From assembly GCF_024213665.1 (NCBI RefSeq), contig NZ_JANAVP010000008.1:1-64000 (forward strand): DNA of 64,000 bases, read 5' to 3'. How positions within the stretch are numbered: position 1 is the stretch's first letter; every line of letters starts with the position of its first letter. A model generated the notes under the pieces. The model was not told where the DNA came from. It saw nothing but the letters and a program-made list of their open reading frames with translations, and did no database searches. Of the stretch, positions 25,701 to 33,541 are shown one piece after another. The DNA is from Streptomyces sp. A3M-1-3. Lineage in GTDB: Bacteria; Actinomycetota; Actinomycetes; Streptomycetales; Streptomycetaceae. Made by a program: the position numbers and the translations under genes.

Positions 25701-27130
25701 TCGGCCAGGTTCCAGGCCTCCGCGCCTGGGAGCATCCGCTGGATCAGGCGCATCACAGGCAGATTGAGCGGAGCCGCCGCGAGCCGGCGGGCCAGGTCGA
25801 AAGCCATGGGCGAAGCCTTCGCCATAAAGCGGCCCACCGTCTCACGGGCCCGTCCGGGCAGCGGTTCCGCCAGGGTGACCCGGTGATGGGGCCGGGCCCC
25901 CAGATCGCCGTGAATGCTCGTGAGCAGCGCCGCCACGACATGGCGCCCGCCGGCCGAGGCGACCAGCCGCGCCCAGCGGCCGAGTGAACCCGCGGTCAGT
26001 TCCAGCAGCGGTACGGGTACCGGCACGGCGGAACTCGCCCGAGACGGCTCACCGAGCAGGGGCGAGGCCGCACCGGAGTGGGTGACGCCGATGCGCCGGT
26101 TCGGTGCGGCGGCACTCGGTACGGTCAACTGGGCCCTGACAGCGGTGGGGAGCGTGAACTCCCACAACTCCTGGGGCAGCACGCTCAGGACGGCTGTGGG
26201 CGATGCCTGTGCCACTGCGTACAGGTAGGCGGCGGCATCGCCGTTGCGCCATGCCTCGGCGACCCCGTCGGTCACCACGAGCACGAGCGTGTCCGGGCCG
26301 GGTGTCCGGATGCCTGATGTGGTTCCCAGAGCGCGGATCCGCCCGCCCTCCGCCGCGATGTCGAGTCGGGTCGTGTGAATGGCGCGGAAGGCCGCTGTCT
26401 GCTCCATCAGCTCCAGTAGCCGGCGCACCGTGTCCGGCCAGAGGGCCAGGGACGGATGCTCGTCCACCAGCAGGGACAGATCCAGGCGGCGGTCCTCCGT
26501 CGGACTGCAGACCGGCAGCCACAGCCCGTCCGCCGCGGCGCGCTCCGCCGTGGCCTCCTCGTCGAGCTGCCAGGCGCCGGGGAATGGGCGGCGTAACCGC
26601 AGCGGCCGCAGGGCCCTGCTCAGGGCGAGGCCGCCCGACAGCGGCAGAGCCGCCGGCCAGAGGTCCTCCGGCTGCTGCCGGGAGACGGTCCACGGTTCGC
26701 CGGCCGGCACAGCGAACCCTTGGGCGTCGGCCGGCGGGTCCCCCGCGGTGCCCTGGTGCGTGGCCGGGGCGGTCACCCGTTCCTCACGCGTGCGGTCCGA
26801 GCCGCCGTGCTCCTGCGCCGTTCCCATGCCCGTGCCCGTGCCCGTGTCCGCATCCACATCCGTATCGGCATCCGTATCGGCATCCGTATCGACATCCGTG
26901 TCGACCGGCCTGTCTTCGCTCGGGACGTTACGCCCGTTGCCGTCGCCGGACCGTGTGCTTGCCGGCGTCTCCCGGCCGGGGGGCTGCGGAGGGCGGGACG
27001 CCGTACGTCCGGGTCGCCAGTCCCGGTACGGATACGGAACAGCCGCGTCCTGGCACGCTGCCAGATACAGCGCGTCCATCAAGTCCTGCCTGGACGGCCG
27101 TGGCGGCGGGCCCTCTGCCCGCCCGGTCAT
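22673..27130 (-). CDS. FxsT-like protein: SAV_2336-type N-domain, NB-ARC ATPase, TPR array
   Basis: A 1485-residue STAND-type protein. The N-terminal region (about 150-430) resembles SAV_2336 domains: LDLSLLVDEHPSLALW, then TLVLVVTDGV, like a vWA fold without a proper MIDAS. An NB-ARC domain (about 670-960) has NRNFTGREDLL, Walker A GMGGVGKS near 700, Walker B WLLVFDNA and VMVTSRN. The rest (about 1010-1470) is TPR repeats of the LGEDHPHAYATATNLAV kind. Order and motifs match FxSxx-system FxsT proteins. Residues about 75-100 are Asp/Thr repeats. ATG at 27130 overlaps the MoxR stop (ATGA). A TTA codon lies at 26594-26596. Confidence 0.88.
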   Translation of the reverse strand: MTGRAEGPPPRPSRQDLMDALYLAACQDAAVPYPYRDWRPGRTASRPPQPPGRETPASTRSGDGNGRNVPSEDRPVDTDVDTDADTDADTDVDADTGTGTGMGTAQEHGGSDRTREERVTAPATHQGTAGDPPADAQGFAVPAGEPWTVSRQQPEDLWPAALPLSGGLALSRALRPLRLRRPFPGAWQLDEEATAERAAADGLWLPVCSPTEDRRLDLSLLVDEHPSLALWPDTVRRLLELMEQTAAFRAIHTTRLDIAAEGGRIRALGTTSGIRTPGPDTLVLVVTDGVAEAWRNGDAAAYLYAVAQASPTAVLSVLPQELWEFTLPTAVRAQLTVPSAAAPNRRIGVTHSGAASPLLGEPSRASSAVPVPVPLLELTAGSLGRWARLVASAGGRHVVAALLTSIHGDLGARPHHRVTLAEPLPGRARETVGRFMAKASPMAFDLARRLAAAPLNLPVMRLIQRMLPGAEAWNLAEIMLFGLLRRTREGDDVEDAQQVSFDFTEGVREELLGLGTRAETMSVLRQVSTHLGPRLASVVPGGDALVAWRADAADPPLDDRTRPFVRPLRTALCALSGPYAARANRLQQLLNEERQHAAAPDLPARMTQGHRSTTVGPSRLPPLPVPAQQESSASAVPGGSVSTVSQSIPSTGLTEATSAPRRIGANLPLRNRNFTGREDLLTQLRQRLASGVTTAVLPEALHGMGGVGKSQIAIEYVYRHGKDYELIWWIPSEQTNLIVQSLIELGEQMGLRAGADRSAVPAVLEALRVGNPYSNWLLVFDNAENPHEVRKFFPHNGPGRVMVTSRNSQWSTLASSLEVDVFTRTESVALIKRRSPQIPDEAADQLAESLGDLPLAVEQAAVWLAETGMPARQYLDLFETKCSELLEVAPPADYDLPVAAAWNVSLDRLREDHPAALQLLQICAFFAPEPISRNFFEAVRGVTAPVALRAALDDPIKLSQAVREIGRYALARIDHRHSTIQVHRLVQRVLIEQMNSQERAEMRHYAHEILANADPRNPQRPEDWPRYSALLPHVRATRMVDCEDPWARQLVLNEAVFLQARSDYVEALEVAEEAAGIWRRALGDDHEHVIAIDQVRALALRWQNQYDEAYELQSELVERCRRVLGERNEATQRALSVMAILLRLRGDFYQARELDQRAYETTLREFGPDDPGTLQAAHNYAVSLRLAGDFEEAYRLDEDTYQRRIEVLGDDHLNTLSSLYQMSIDLQELGRYQAAGESQAKLRDLMPRMLGEEHSMTLRVARELSVTHRKLGDHRAALEVSSKVLEMLRRTSGAESLETVRAALNHATDLRQTGDLAAAAELGQRTMEQCRALLGEDHPHAYATATNLAVTLRLLGRVTEAQSLDQAAVNGLSRVLSPNHPRSLLARTNLASDLFAVGEHRQAHDMDTELLHRSIEARGERHPATIAIMLNLSYDLKSLGETAQFRDLHGKALAAARAVHGPDHPATQDAEIFKRADCDIDLLSI
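26823..26906. repeat. In-frame 6/12-bp repeats encoding a Thr/Asp/Gly tract
   Basis: On the plus strand CCCGTG-type 6-mers pass into 12-mers of the ATCCGTATCGGC kind, three copies near-identical. In the protein this gives alternating Asp-Thr-Asp-Val/Ala and then Gly-Thr residues near positions 75-102 of the FxsT-like protein, a flexible acidic linker. Such an array can change length by whole repeats without shifting the frame. Confidence 0.85.
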
Positions 27131-28248
27131 CCGGTCCTCGTTCCCGGCCCTGTCCCGTCCAGCCGGTGCCACAGCGCTTCGGCCAGCTCCAGCAGATCAC
27201 CGTCCTGCCCCTTCGAGCGGTGCGAGGTCGCCAAATAGAGAGAGTTGAGCAGCTGGTCGATGGAGAGTCCGCCCCGTTGCCTGCTGCGTTCCAGGAACCG
27301 CGCGATCAGAGTGCCGCCCCATTCGTCGACCGTCTCCGAGCCGAAGTGGGCGGTCAGCATGTCGGCGAGATCGGTCTCGTCGGGCTCCGGCATATGGAGC
27401 AGCAGGCATCGCCGCAGGAAGGCCGGCGGGAACTCGCGTTCGCTGTTCGACGTCATCACGACGATGGGGAAGGCGTTGCAGGTGACCAACCCGTCGCTGA
27501 TCTCCACCTCACGGCCCGGATCATCCGTCAGGACCGTGACGGTCGGATGCCTGCGCCGGGCACGAAGCAGTTCCGGAATGGAGAACGAGCCCTCTTCGAA
27601 GACGCTGAGCAAGTCGTTCGCGAGATCGAGGTCACTCTTGTCCAGCTCGTCGATGAGCAGCACACGTGGCTCCGCATGGGGCAGCAGGGCGGTGCCCAGC
27701 GGCCCGAGCTGTACGTAGTCGCCGACGGCGGGCGGCGGCGTGGCCTCCTCGTGCTCTGCGTCGGGGCCACCGGCAGCGGCCCGCAGCGCCGCGGTGTCCT
27801 GGACCCGGCCGATCGCGTCGTACTCGTAGAGCCCTCGCTGAAGCGTGGAGCGGCTGGTGATGTGCCACCGCAGCACACGTCCCAGCCGTAATTCGCGGCT
27901 GATCCGGTAGGCGAGGCTGGACTTTCCTGTGCCCGGCCGCCCGCTCACCAGCAGCGGACGGCGCAGCAGAATGGCCGAGTTCACCATGTCCGCTTCCAGG
28001 GGCGCCGCCTCGGAGGAGGCGCGTACCGGGGGATGCGCTCCCAGCCGGCGTACGGTCTCCGCACTGTCGAGAGGCGGTGGCGGAAGGACCGGTCCGCCGT
28101 TGAACCGACGCCAGGGCGGGGGCGGGGGCAACAGATCGCCCAGACTGGTGTCTTGCAGGCGCTCGCCGGTGCCCCGGTAGATCCACCATCGGGGTCGGGC
28201 ATCGTGCGGCTCGGTGCCTGTTGCGGGGGTGTCATCGGGAAGCGTCAA
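27127..28248 (-). CDS. MoxR-type AAA+ ATPase
   Basis: A 373-residue AAA+ ATPase with Walker A GRPGTGKS (about 103-110), Walker B VLLIDELDK (Asp-Glu near 200) and sensor-1 VVMTSNSERE. It has a Pro-rich N-terminal extension. MoxR ATPases remodel partner complexes and in VMAP-type systems pair with a vWA protein. The TTG at 28248 is chosen because it overlaps the VMAP stop (TTGA) and GGGAGGAG lies five bases upstream. A TTA codon at 27889-27891 suggests bldA control. Confidence 0.85.
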   Translation of the reverse strand: MTLPDDTPATGTEPHDARPRWWIYRGTGERLQDTSLGDLLPPPPPWRRFNGGPVLPPPPLDSAETVRRLGAHPPVRASSEAAPLEADMVNSAILLRRPLLVSGRPGTGKSSLAYRISRELRLGRVLRWHITSRSTLQRGLYEYDAIGRVQDTAALRAAAGGPDAEHEEATPPPAVGDYVQLGPLGTALLPHAEPRVLLIDELDKSDLDLANDLLSVFEEGSFSIPELLRARRRHPTVTVLTDDPGREVEISDGLVTCNAFPIVVMTSNSEREFPPAFLRRCLLLHMPEPDETDLADMLTAHFGSETVDEWGGTLIARFLERSRQRGGLSIDQLLNSLYLATSHRSKGQDGDLLELAEALWHRLDGTGPGTRTG

Positions 28249-29723
28249 GGACTCTCCTCCCCAGTTGTGGCAGGAACCGCGGAGGTACCCGCAGTCGCTA
28301 CAGGCATCCGGCTCGGGTCGTCCCACAGCAGAGCGATGTGACGGCCGACAACCAGATCCTCTTCAGGATCGCGGTCGCTGGATGCTATGCGCAACGCCTT
28401 GACCACGCCTGGTAATTCGCGCGGATCGTGCAGGCCGAGCAGGGAGCGGAGCGCCGTCCGGAAGGCCGGGTCATTGCCTGCTCTGCGGTCCCACAACACC
28501 ACAGGCACCCCAGCTCTCAGCGCCTCTCCGAGTTCGTCCAGATATCCGTGCGCCCTCTGTTCACCTCGCGCGCCTCCGGGAGGCTCGCTGAGCACGACGA
28601 CCGCGGGTGGCGGGTCGGACAGCAGATGCCGTCTGCCGTCTTCGGGGAACCAGTGGACCCGACCCGCGTTTCCCTCGGTGAAGGCGTCCCATCTTCTCCC
28701 CCAACGACCGTGCAGATCACGGTGGTTCAGCCGGTCGAGACTACGCACGACGACCTGATGATCTTCCCCCAGCACTGCGCCCACCCCTTGGAACGAAGCC
28801 TTGCGCCATCGTTCCACACGGAGGTCCAGAAGGTCCCGCGGAAGCATGAACTCCAGGGCGAGGTCGGATTTCAGGAAGTACGCCCACTCACTCTCGGCCT
28901 CCCGGATCAGGGCCTGCACCTCGCGCTCGGCGTTCCTCAGGTCGATTCTTCGGTCGGTGCCCCGCAGTTGCTCACCCGGGTGCGCTCGCCGCCAGTGGGA
29001 CAGGAGAGTGTCGCTCCCCGGCCCGGAGTCCAGCAGCGGGCAGAGCCGGATGATGAGGTAGTCCGACGGGCTCCAGACATCAGTACGTTCGGCGCCGGGG
29101 TCCTTCTCGACGGGAGGGGCCGGCGGTTGCTCGGCCGGCCGGAACGGGTCGTGGTCCTGAGCCCACTCGATGATCTCCAGCTGGAGTACCCCCTCGGCGC
29201 CGAGAGCCAGCAGCTGTTGCAGCACCTGGAAGCAAGGCAGCGGCTCGCCGGGGCGGGCGCTGAGCGTGGCTGCGTGCAGAAAGACCGCCCACGGCTCCAC
29301 GCAGTGGACCGGGGCCACCAGGCGCCCCCCAGCGTGCAGGAACTCCGAGTAGCGGCGGTACAGGTCGGGTATCCGCACCCCCTCCAGAAGGCCGAACAGC
29401 TCGTCCCACTCCTCGTTGTCCAACAGCTCCACCTCCCATGCCGCGGTGGCCACCTTGAGCTTGCGGATCGCGACCGAATTGCCCGCGCGCATCTCCAGGT
29501 TCTCCACCAGGGAGGCAAGCCCGGCCGGCCGTTCGCACAGCTCCTCCATCAACTGGACGACGAGGCCCCGCTGAGAGGTACCGGTTGTGCTGTCCAGGGC
29601 GGACCGGGACTCACGGCCCAGTCTGTGCACGAGCTGGCGCAAGGTGTCGAGATCCTGCAGACAGCCGACTTCCGTGACCGCGTCGACCAGATACCTCGGC
29701 AGCCCCCGGCGGGCAGCAGTCAT
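28245..29723 (-). CDS. VMAP protein with N-terminal effector-associated domain
   Basis: A 492-residue protein. Its first 80 residues (LPRYLVDAVTEVGCLQDLD to LASLVENLEM) match the helical effector-associated domain 2 pattern, also seen at the C-terminus of the trypsin encoded upstream. The C-terminal half has the VMAP-C landmark ALEFMLPRDLLDLRVERW and a late VVVLSEPPGG / VPVVLWDRRAG core. VMAP proteins (vWA-MoxR-associated proteins) are thought to link a sensor or ATPase to effectors in ternary conflict systems. The ATG at 29723 overlaps the protease stop (ATGA). TTA codon at 28413-28415. Confidence 0.8.
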   Translation of the reverse strand: MTAARRGLPRYLVDAVTEVGCLQDLDTLRQLVHRLGRESRSALDSTTGTSQRGLVVQLMEELCERPAGLASLVENLEMRAGNSVAIRKLKVATAAWEVELLDNEEWDELFGLLEGVRIPDLYRRYSEFLHAGGRLVAPVHCVEPWAVFLHAATLSARPGEPLPCFQVLQQLLALGAEGVLQLEIIEWAQDHDPFRPAEQPPAPPVEKDPGAERTDVWSPSDYLIIRLCPLLDSGPGSDTLLSHWRRAHPGEQLRGTDRRIDLRNAEREVQALIREAESEWAYFLKSDLALEFMLPRDLLDLRVERWRKASFQGVGAVLGEDHQVVVRSLDRLNHRDLHGRWGRRWDAFTEGNAGRVHWFPEDGRRHLLSDPPPAVVVLSEPPGGARGEQRAHGYLDELGEALRAGVPVVLWDRRAGNDPAFRTALRSLLGLHDPRELPGVVKALRIASSDRDPEEDLVVGRHIALLWDDPSRMPVATAGTSAVPATTGEESP

Positions 29724-30712
29724 GCACCGCCCTCCGATCCGGACTCCGCGGCGCAGCAGATGCGATCGAGGGTGCCCGCCGCCGCCAGCGCCGACACCGA
29801 CCCGCCACCCAGATTCAGTACCGCGGCGCGCAGCGCCGGGCAGCCGTCCCGGTGGTCCATGCATGCCTGGACCACGGCCTGGAGTTGCTGACGAGGCCAG
29901 GCGTGGTCACGGATATTGCGGCGGACGGCTGCGGGAAGCGCCTCGCGAAGAGCGCGGCCCGAGTCGTAACCAATCTGCGGGACGTCCAGTAGCTCATCGG
30001 CCAGTTGGTACTGCTGTTCCACGGCCGGGGGCCTGCAGGGCCGTGGACCTGCCGGACGAACAGCACCCGCGAGGGGCGGCCAGAGTCCGAGGGCGGTCTC
30101 GACCGGAAGCATCCAGGCGATCTTCGCGGTCCGGTCGGAGTGCGCGGCCGTAATGAGGCCGATGACCCGCTGCCGTACGGGATCCCACACCGCCGCGCCG
30201 CTGAAGCCACGCTCCACCGCGGCGCCGGTGGTGCGTAAACCGTCCAGTTGCACCCATTCCGGGCAGGGGCCACCTACCCCTGTCACCCGTGCGGTGGCGA
30301 TGAGGCCGGCGGGCGCACCGCGCGGGTAGCCGATGACCGCGACTCGCTGCCCCTGCGGCACACCGCATGGCGCCAGGGGCAACGGCCCGCAGCCGCCCGG
30401 GAGAGGAGGTTGTCCGGATTCCAGAGCCAGAACTGCGAAATCACAGCTGTCAGCGGTAGCACCACCGGGCTCGGGAGTGTCGAACGAGGGCGACGGGGAC
30501 CAGCCCTCGGCCAACGGCCGGGCCGTGGCAGCCCAGTCCCGCCCCGGCAATTCGACCAACAGCTCACCGGACGACCCACCCAGGGCCGTTGTGACCACAT
30601 GAGCACAGGTCAGTACATGCGCCGCGGCCCCCTTCGGAGCCACCAGAACGCCGGCTCCCCATAACGTGCCGTCCAGGGACAGCACCCGCACCTGACCTCG
30701 TTCCGGACCCAC
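29720..30712 (-). CDS. Trypsin-like serine protease with C-terminal EAD2
   Basis: A 330-residue cytosolic protease without signal peptide. The catalytic triad is visible: His38 in TCAHVV, Asp91 in SCDFAVL and Ser171 in GFSGAAVW. The C-terminal part (about 240-325, YQLADELLDVPQIGYDSGRA onward) is a helical effector-associated domain 2 that should pair with the matching domain of the VMAP protein encoded next. This makes it the likely effector of the system. GTG start at 30712 with GGGGGAG upstream. Two TTA codons (30662-30664 and 30236-30238) are striking in so short a gene. Confidence 0.88.
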   Translation of the reverse strand: MGPERGQVRVLSLDGTLWGAGVLVAPKGAAAHVLTCAHVVTTALGGSSGELLVELPGRDWAATARPLAEGWSPSPSFDTPEPGGATADSCDFAVLALESGQPPLPGGCGPLPLAPCGVPQGQRVAVIGYPRGAPAGLIATARVTGVGGPCPEWVQLDGLRTTGAAVERGFSGAAVWDPVRQRVIGLITAAHSDRTAKIAWMLPVETALGLWPPLAGAVRPAGPRPCRPPAVEQQYQLADELLDVPQIGYDSGRALREALPAAVRRNIRDHAWPRQQLQAVVQACMDHRDGCPALRAAVLNLGGGSVSALAAAGTLDRICCAAESGSEGGA

Positions 30713-30784
30713 GCAGATCGTCTCCCCCGAGCGTCACACATGTCCCCGCACCCGTAGATCCCAGTGTAAGAGCGGAGTTGAGAG

Positions 30785-31138
30785 TCAGGGGCTCGCCGGA
30801 CCGGCGGAGTCCGCATCCGCGGCGGCCCGGCGCCACACCATGGAGACCTTGAGGTGCCCTTCACCCTCCCCATGAGCGATGACGACCCCCGCCTTGGCGT
30901 TGAACCGCACGCCGAATTCGACGGTGACCTCCTCCGGCGGCCGGGGCAGCGAGACGAGCCGATCCAGCGTGGCCTGGGCAACCCCCCGGATACGGTCCAG
31001 CCCGGCATCCAGCGAGCCAGTCGCTTCGGCGATCGCGTCGCCGATCCGGGAGACGGCGACGACCCCGGGCTCGTCGTCACCGATCTCGACGATGACCTCT
31101 CCGCCGTCTTCCGTACGAAAGCTGACCAGTTGAACCAC
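30785..31138 (-). CDS. Trypsin-co-occurring protein (Trypco1, CU044_2847 type)
   Basis: A 117-residue protein with the Trypco1 pattern: a beta-rich start (MVQLVSFRTEDGGEVIVEI), a central helix with RIRGVAQATLDRLVSLPRPP and VTVEFGVRFNAKAGVVIAHG, then LKVSMVWRR. Such proteins travel with trypsin-like proteases and STAND or VMAP proteins and are thought to be regulatory or substrate-like. First gene of the minus operon to 22673; its promoter should lie in the 97-bp gap to the Nudix gene. A 72-bp gap separates it from the protease gene. Confidence 0.82.
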   Translation of the reverse strand: MVQLVSFRTEDGGEVIVEIGDDEPGVVAVSRIGDAIAEATGSLDAGLDRIRGVAQATLDRLVSLPRPPEEVTVEFGVRFNAKAGVVIAHGEGEGHLKVSMVWRRAAADADSAGPASP

Positions 31139-31235
31139 CAGGCTCCCCCTCCGCCGCAGCTCCCACGTCCATGGGAAACTTCGAAGGTACCTCTCCGATG
31201 TGGCCGGGACCCGTACTTCAGTACATGACCGTGGG

Positions 31236-31715
31236 TCAGTCCATGACCGTGGGTTCGAACCAGGTGGGTTCGTCGGTGAGGGACTGCTTGATCCGCTGGA
31301 GCGAGAAGTCGTTCAGCTCGGGCAGTGCGTCCACGGAGAACCACGCGACGTCCAGCGACTCGTCGTCGTTGACCCGCGCCTGTCCGCCGGCCGACCGGCA
31401 GCGGAACGTGATGTCCATGTACTGGCACACGTCGCCGTTGGCGTAGGTGACCGGCGGCAGCCCCTGCACGAGGACGACCCGTTCCGGCACGCACCGCACG
31501 CCCGTCTCCTCGTACACCTCGCGGACCGCGGTCTGCGCGGGCTGCTCGCCGGGGTCCGGGATCCCGCCGATGACCGACCACTTGCCGGTGTCGGCGCGGC
31601 GGCCCAGGAGCACCTGCCCCTCGTCGTCGAACACGATGGCGGTCACGCCGGGCAGCAGGAGCAGCTGGTGGCCTGCCGTGGCCCGGATCTCACGGATGAA
31701 CTCGGGGGTTGCCAT
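31236..31715 (-). CDS. Nudix hydrolase
   Basis: A 159-residue Nudix protein with the box G-x5-E-x7-REVYEETGV (GIPDPGEQPAQTAVREVYEE), which binds the metal and hydrolyses nucleoside-diphosphate-X bonds. The N-terminal VTAIVFDDEGQVLLGRR and KWSVIGG are usual. Substrate cannot be told. Single gene between the conflict-type operon and lnt. Confidence 0.9.
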   Translation of the reverse strand: MATPEFIREIRATAGHQLLLLPGVTAIVFDDEGQVLLGRRADTGKWSVIGGIPDPGEQPAQTAVREVYEETGVRCVPERVVLVQGLPPVTYANGDVCQYMDITFRCRSAGGQARVNDDESLDVAWFSVDALPELNDFSLQRIKQSLTDEPTWFEPTVMD

Positions 31716-31747
31716 GCTGTGACCCTAGGTTCTGTGCGGCGGACGTT

Positions 31748-33361
31748 TCAGTTCTGCGTACGGCGACGCGCGCGTACGACCAGGCCCAGGGCCCATCCGG
31801 CGCCGCCCGCGGCGAGCGCGACGATCACGGCCTCGGGGATGGTTCCGAGCCGGGTCGCGGGGGTCAGCGAGGAGCGCAGCGGCACCTCGGCCACGAGCGC
31901 GGCGGGGGTGAACATCCGCGTCTTCTGCACCACTTCGCCGTCAGGGCTGATGACCGCGCTGACACCGCTCGTGACGGGCACCAGGACGGCCCGCCCGTGC
32001 TCGACCGCCCGCACGCGTGACATGGCGAGCTGCTGGTAGGTCATCTCGCTGCGCCCGAAGGTCGCGTTGTTGCTGGGCACCGAGATGATCTGGGCGCCCT
32101 CGCTGACCGTGTCGCGCACGGCCCAGTCGAAGGCCGCCTCGTAGCAGGTCACGAGGCCGACCCGGGTGCCCGCCATGCTGAAGACGCCGGGCTCGCTGCC
32201 GGGCCCGAAGTCGCGCCGGACCCGGTCGACGTCGGAGCTGAAGACGCGGGCGACGGCGCGCATCGGGATGTACTCGCCGAAGGGCTGGATCTGCCGCTTG
32301 TCGTAGGTGCCGGTCGGCCCCTTCTCCGGGTCCCAGAGGATCTGGGTGTTGCGCAGCGGTCCGGTCGCCGGAGCGATCACGGCGCCGACCGAGACGGGTG
32401 CGTCGATCGCCTTCACGGCCTTGTCGATGACGTCGTAGGCGTCGGGGTTCGCGTACGGATCGAGATCGGAGGAGTTCTCCGGCCAGACGACGAAGTCCGG
32501 TTGCGCCACCTCGCCGGCCTTGACGTCCTCGGCGAGTTCGACCGTGCGGTGGGCGTGGTTGTCGAGCACCGCGCGCCGCTGTGCGTTGAAGTCGAATCCC
32601 AGCCGGGGCACGTTGCCCTGGATGACCGCGGCGGTCGCGGTTCCGTCCTCCGCGCCGGCGTCGACGAGGGGGCGGGCCGCGAGCGCCGCCGTGACCGGGA
32701 CCAGGATGGTCAGAGCCGCGGCGGCCGCGGCCCTGCGCGGCAGTTCGCCGGTGCTCCGGTACGTACGGGCCTGGCGTACGGCCTCGAAGAGACCGAACCC
32801 GCACAGGGCCACCGCGAAACCGAGCACCGGGGTGCCGCCCACCGCCGCGAGCGGCAGGAAGAAGCCGTCCGCCTGACCGAACGCGATCTTGCCCCAGGGG
32901 AAGCCGCCGAACGGGCCGCGGGCGCGGGCGGCCTCGGCCGCGACCCACACCGCCGCTCCCCACAGCGGCCAGAGCGGCACCCGGGAGACGAGCGCGACGC
33001 CCAGGCCCGCCCCGGCGACGAACAGCGCCTCCAGCGCGGCGAGTGCCAGCCACGGCACCGGCCCCACCTCCTCGCCGGTCCACACCAGCAGGGGGAGCAG
33101 GAAGCCCAGCCCGGCGAGATAGCCCAGCCCGAACGCGGCTCTGAGCCGTCGGCCGTACACACACCATCCGAGCAGCGCGAAGGCGGGCAGGGCCAGCCAC
33201 CACAGCGGGCGGGGCGGGAAGCTCAGGAAGAGCAGGATGCCGGAGAGCGCTGCCGCGCCGGCCGGTACGAGCCGCCTCAGCAGCCTGGTGCCGCGCGCGG
33301 CGGGGGACGCGTGCGGGGCCAGCTGGTCCGGCTCGTCTACGGGGGTGGTGGTGGCGCTCAC
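31748..33361 (-). CDS. lnt: Apolipoprotein N-acyltransferase
   Basis: A 537-residue membrane enzyme that adds the third acyl chain to lipoproteins. About six N-terminal transmembrane helices are followed by a nitrilase-type domain. The catalytic triad residues fit Glu in VVWPENSSDL, Lys in TYDKRQIQPFGE and Cys in LVTCYEAAFDW. GTG start at 33361; the frame is open further upstream without support. Streptomyces often have two Lnt homologues, so which one this is cannot be told. Confidence 0.93.
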   Translation of the reverse strand: MSATTTPVDEPDQLAPHASPAARGTRLLRRLVPAGAAALSGILLFLSFPPRPLWWLALPAFALLGWCVYGRRLRAAFGLGYLAGLGFLLPLLVWTGEEVGPVPWLALAALEALFVAGAGLGVALVSRVPLWPLWGAAVWVAAEAARARGPFGGFPWGKIAFGQADGFFLPLAAVGGTPVLGFAVALCGFGLFEAVRQARTYRSTGELPRRAAAAAALTILVPVTAALAARPLVDAGAEDGTATAAVIQGNVPRLGFDFNAQRRAVLDNHAHRTVELAEDVKAGEVAQPDFVVWPENSSDLDPYANPDAYDVIDKAVKAIDAPVSVGAVIAPATGPLRNTQILWDPEKGPTGTYDKRQIQPFGEYIPMRAVARVFSSDVDRVRRDFGPGSEPGVFSMAGTRVGLVTCYEAAFDWAVRDTVSEGAQIISVPSNNATFGRSEMTYQQLAMSRVRAVEHGRAVLVPVTSGVSAVISPDGEVVQKTRMFTPAALVAEVPLRSSLTPATRLGTIPEAVIVALAAGGAGWALGLVVRARRRTQN

Positions 33362-33541
33362 GTGGCGGAGTCTACGGCGGGGCGGCGAGTCCCCTCCATC
33401 CCGGCCGCGCCGGGATGGCTGCGCCGGGATGGTCCGGCCAGGATGACTGCGCCCGTGCAGCAACGTTCCTGCGCAACCGTCCACAAACCCGGGTCACTGT
33501 CGTTACCGTGTGCCCAGTCCTATTGCGGGGGGGTCGACAGG

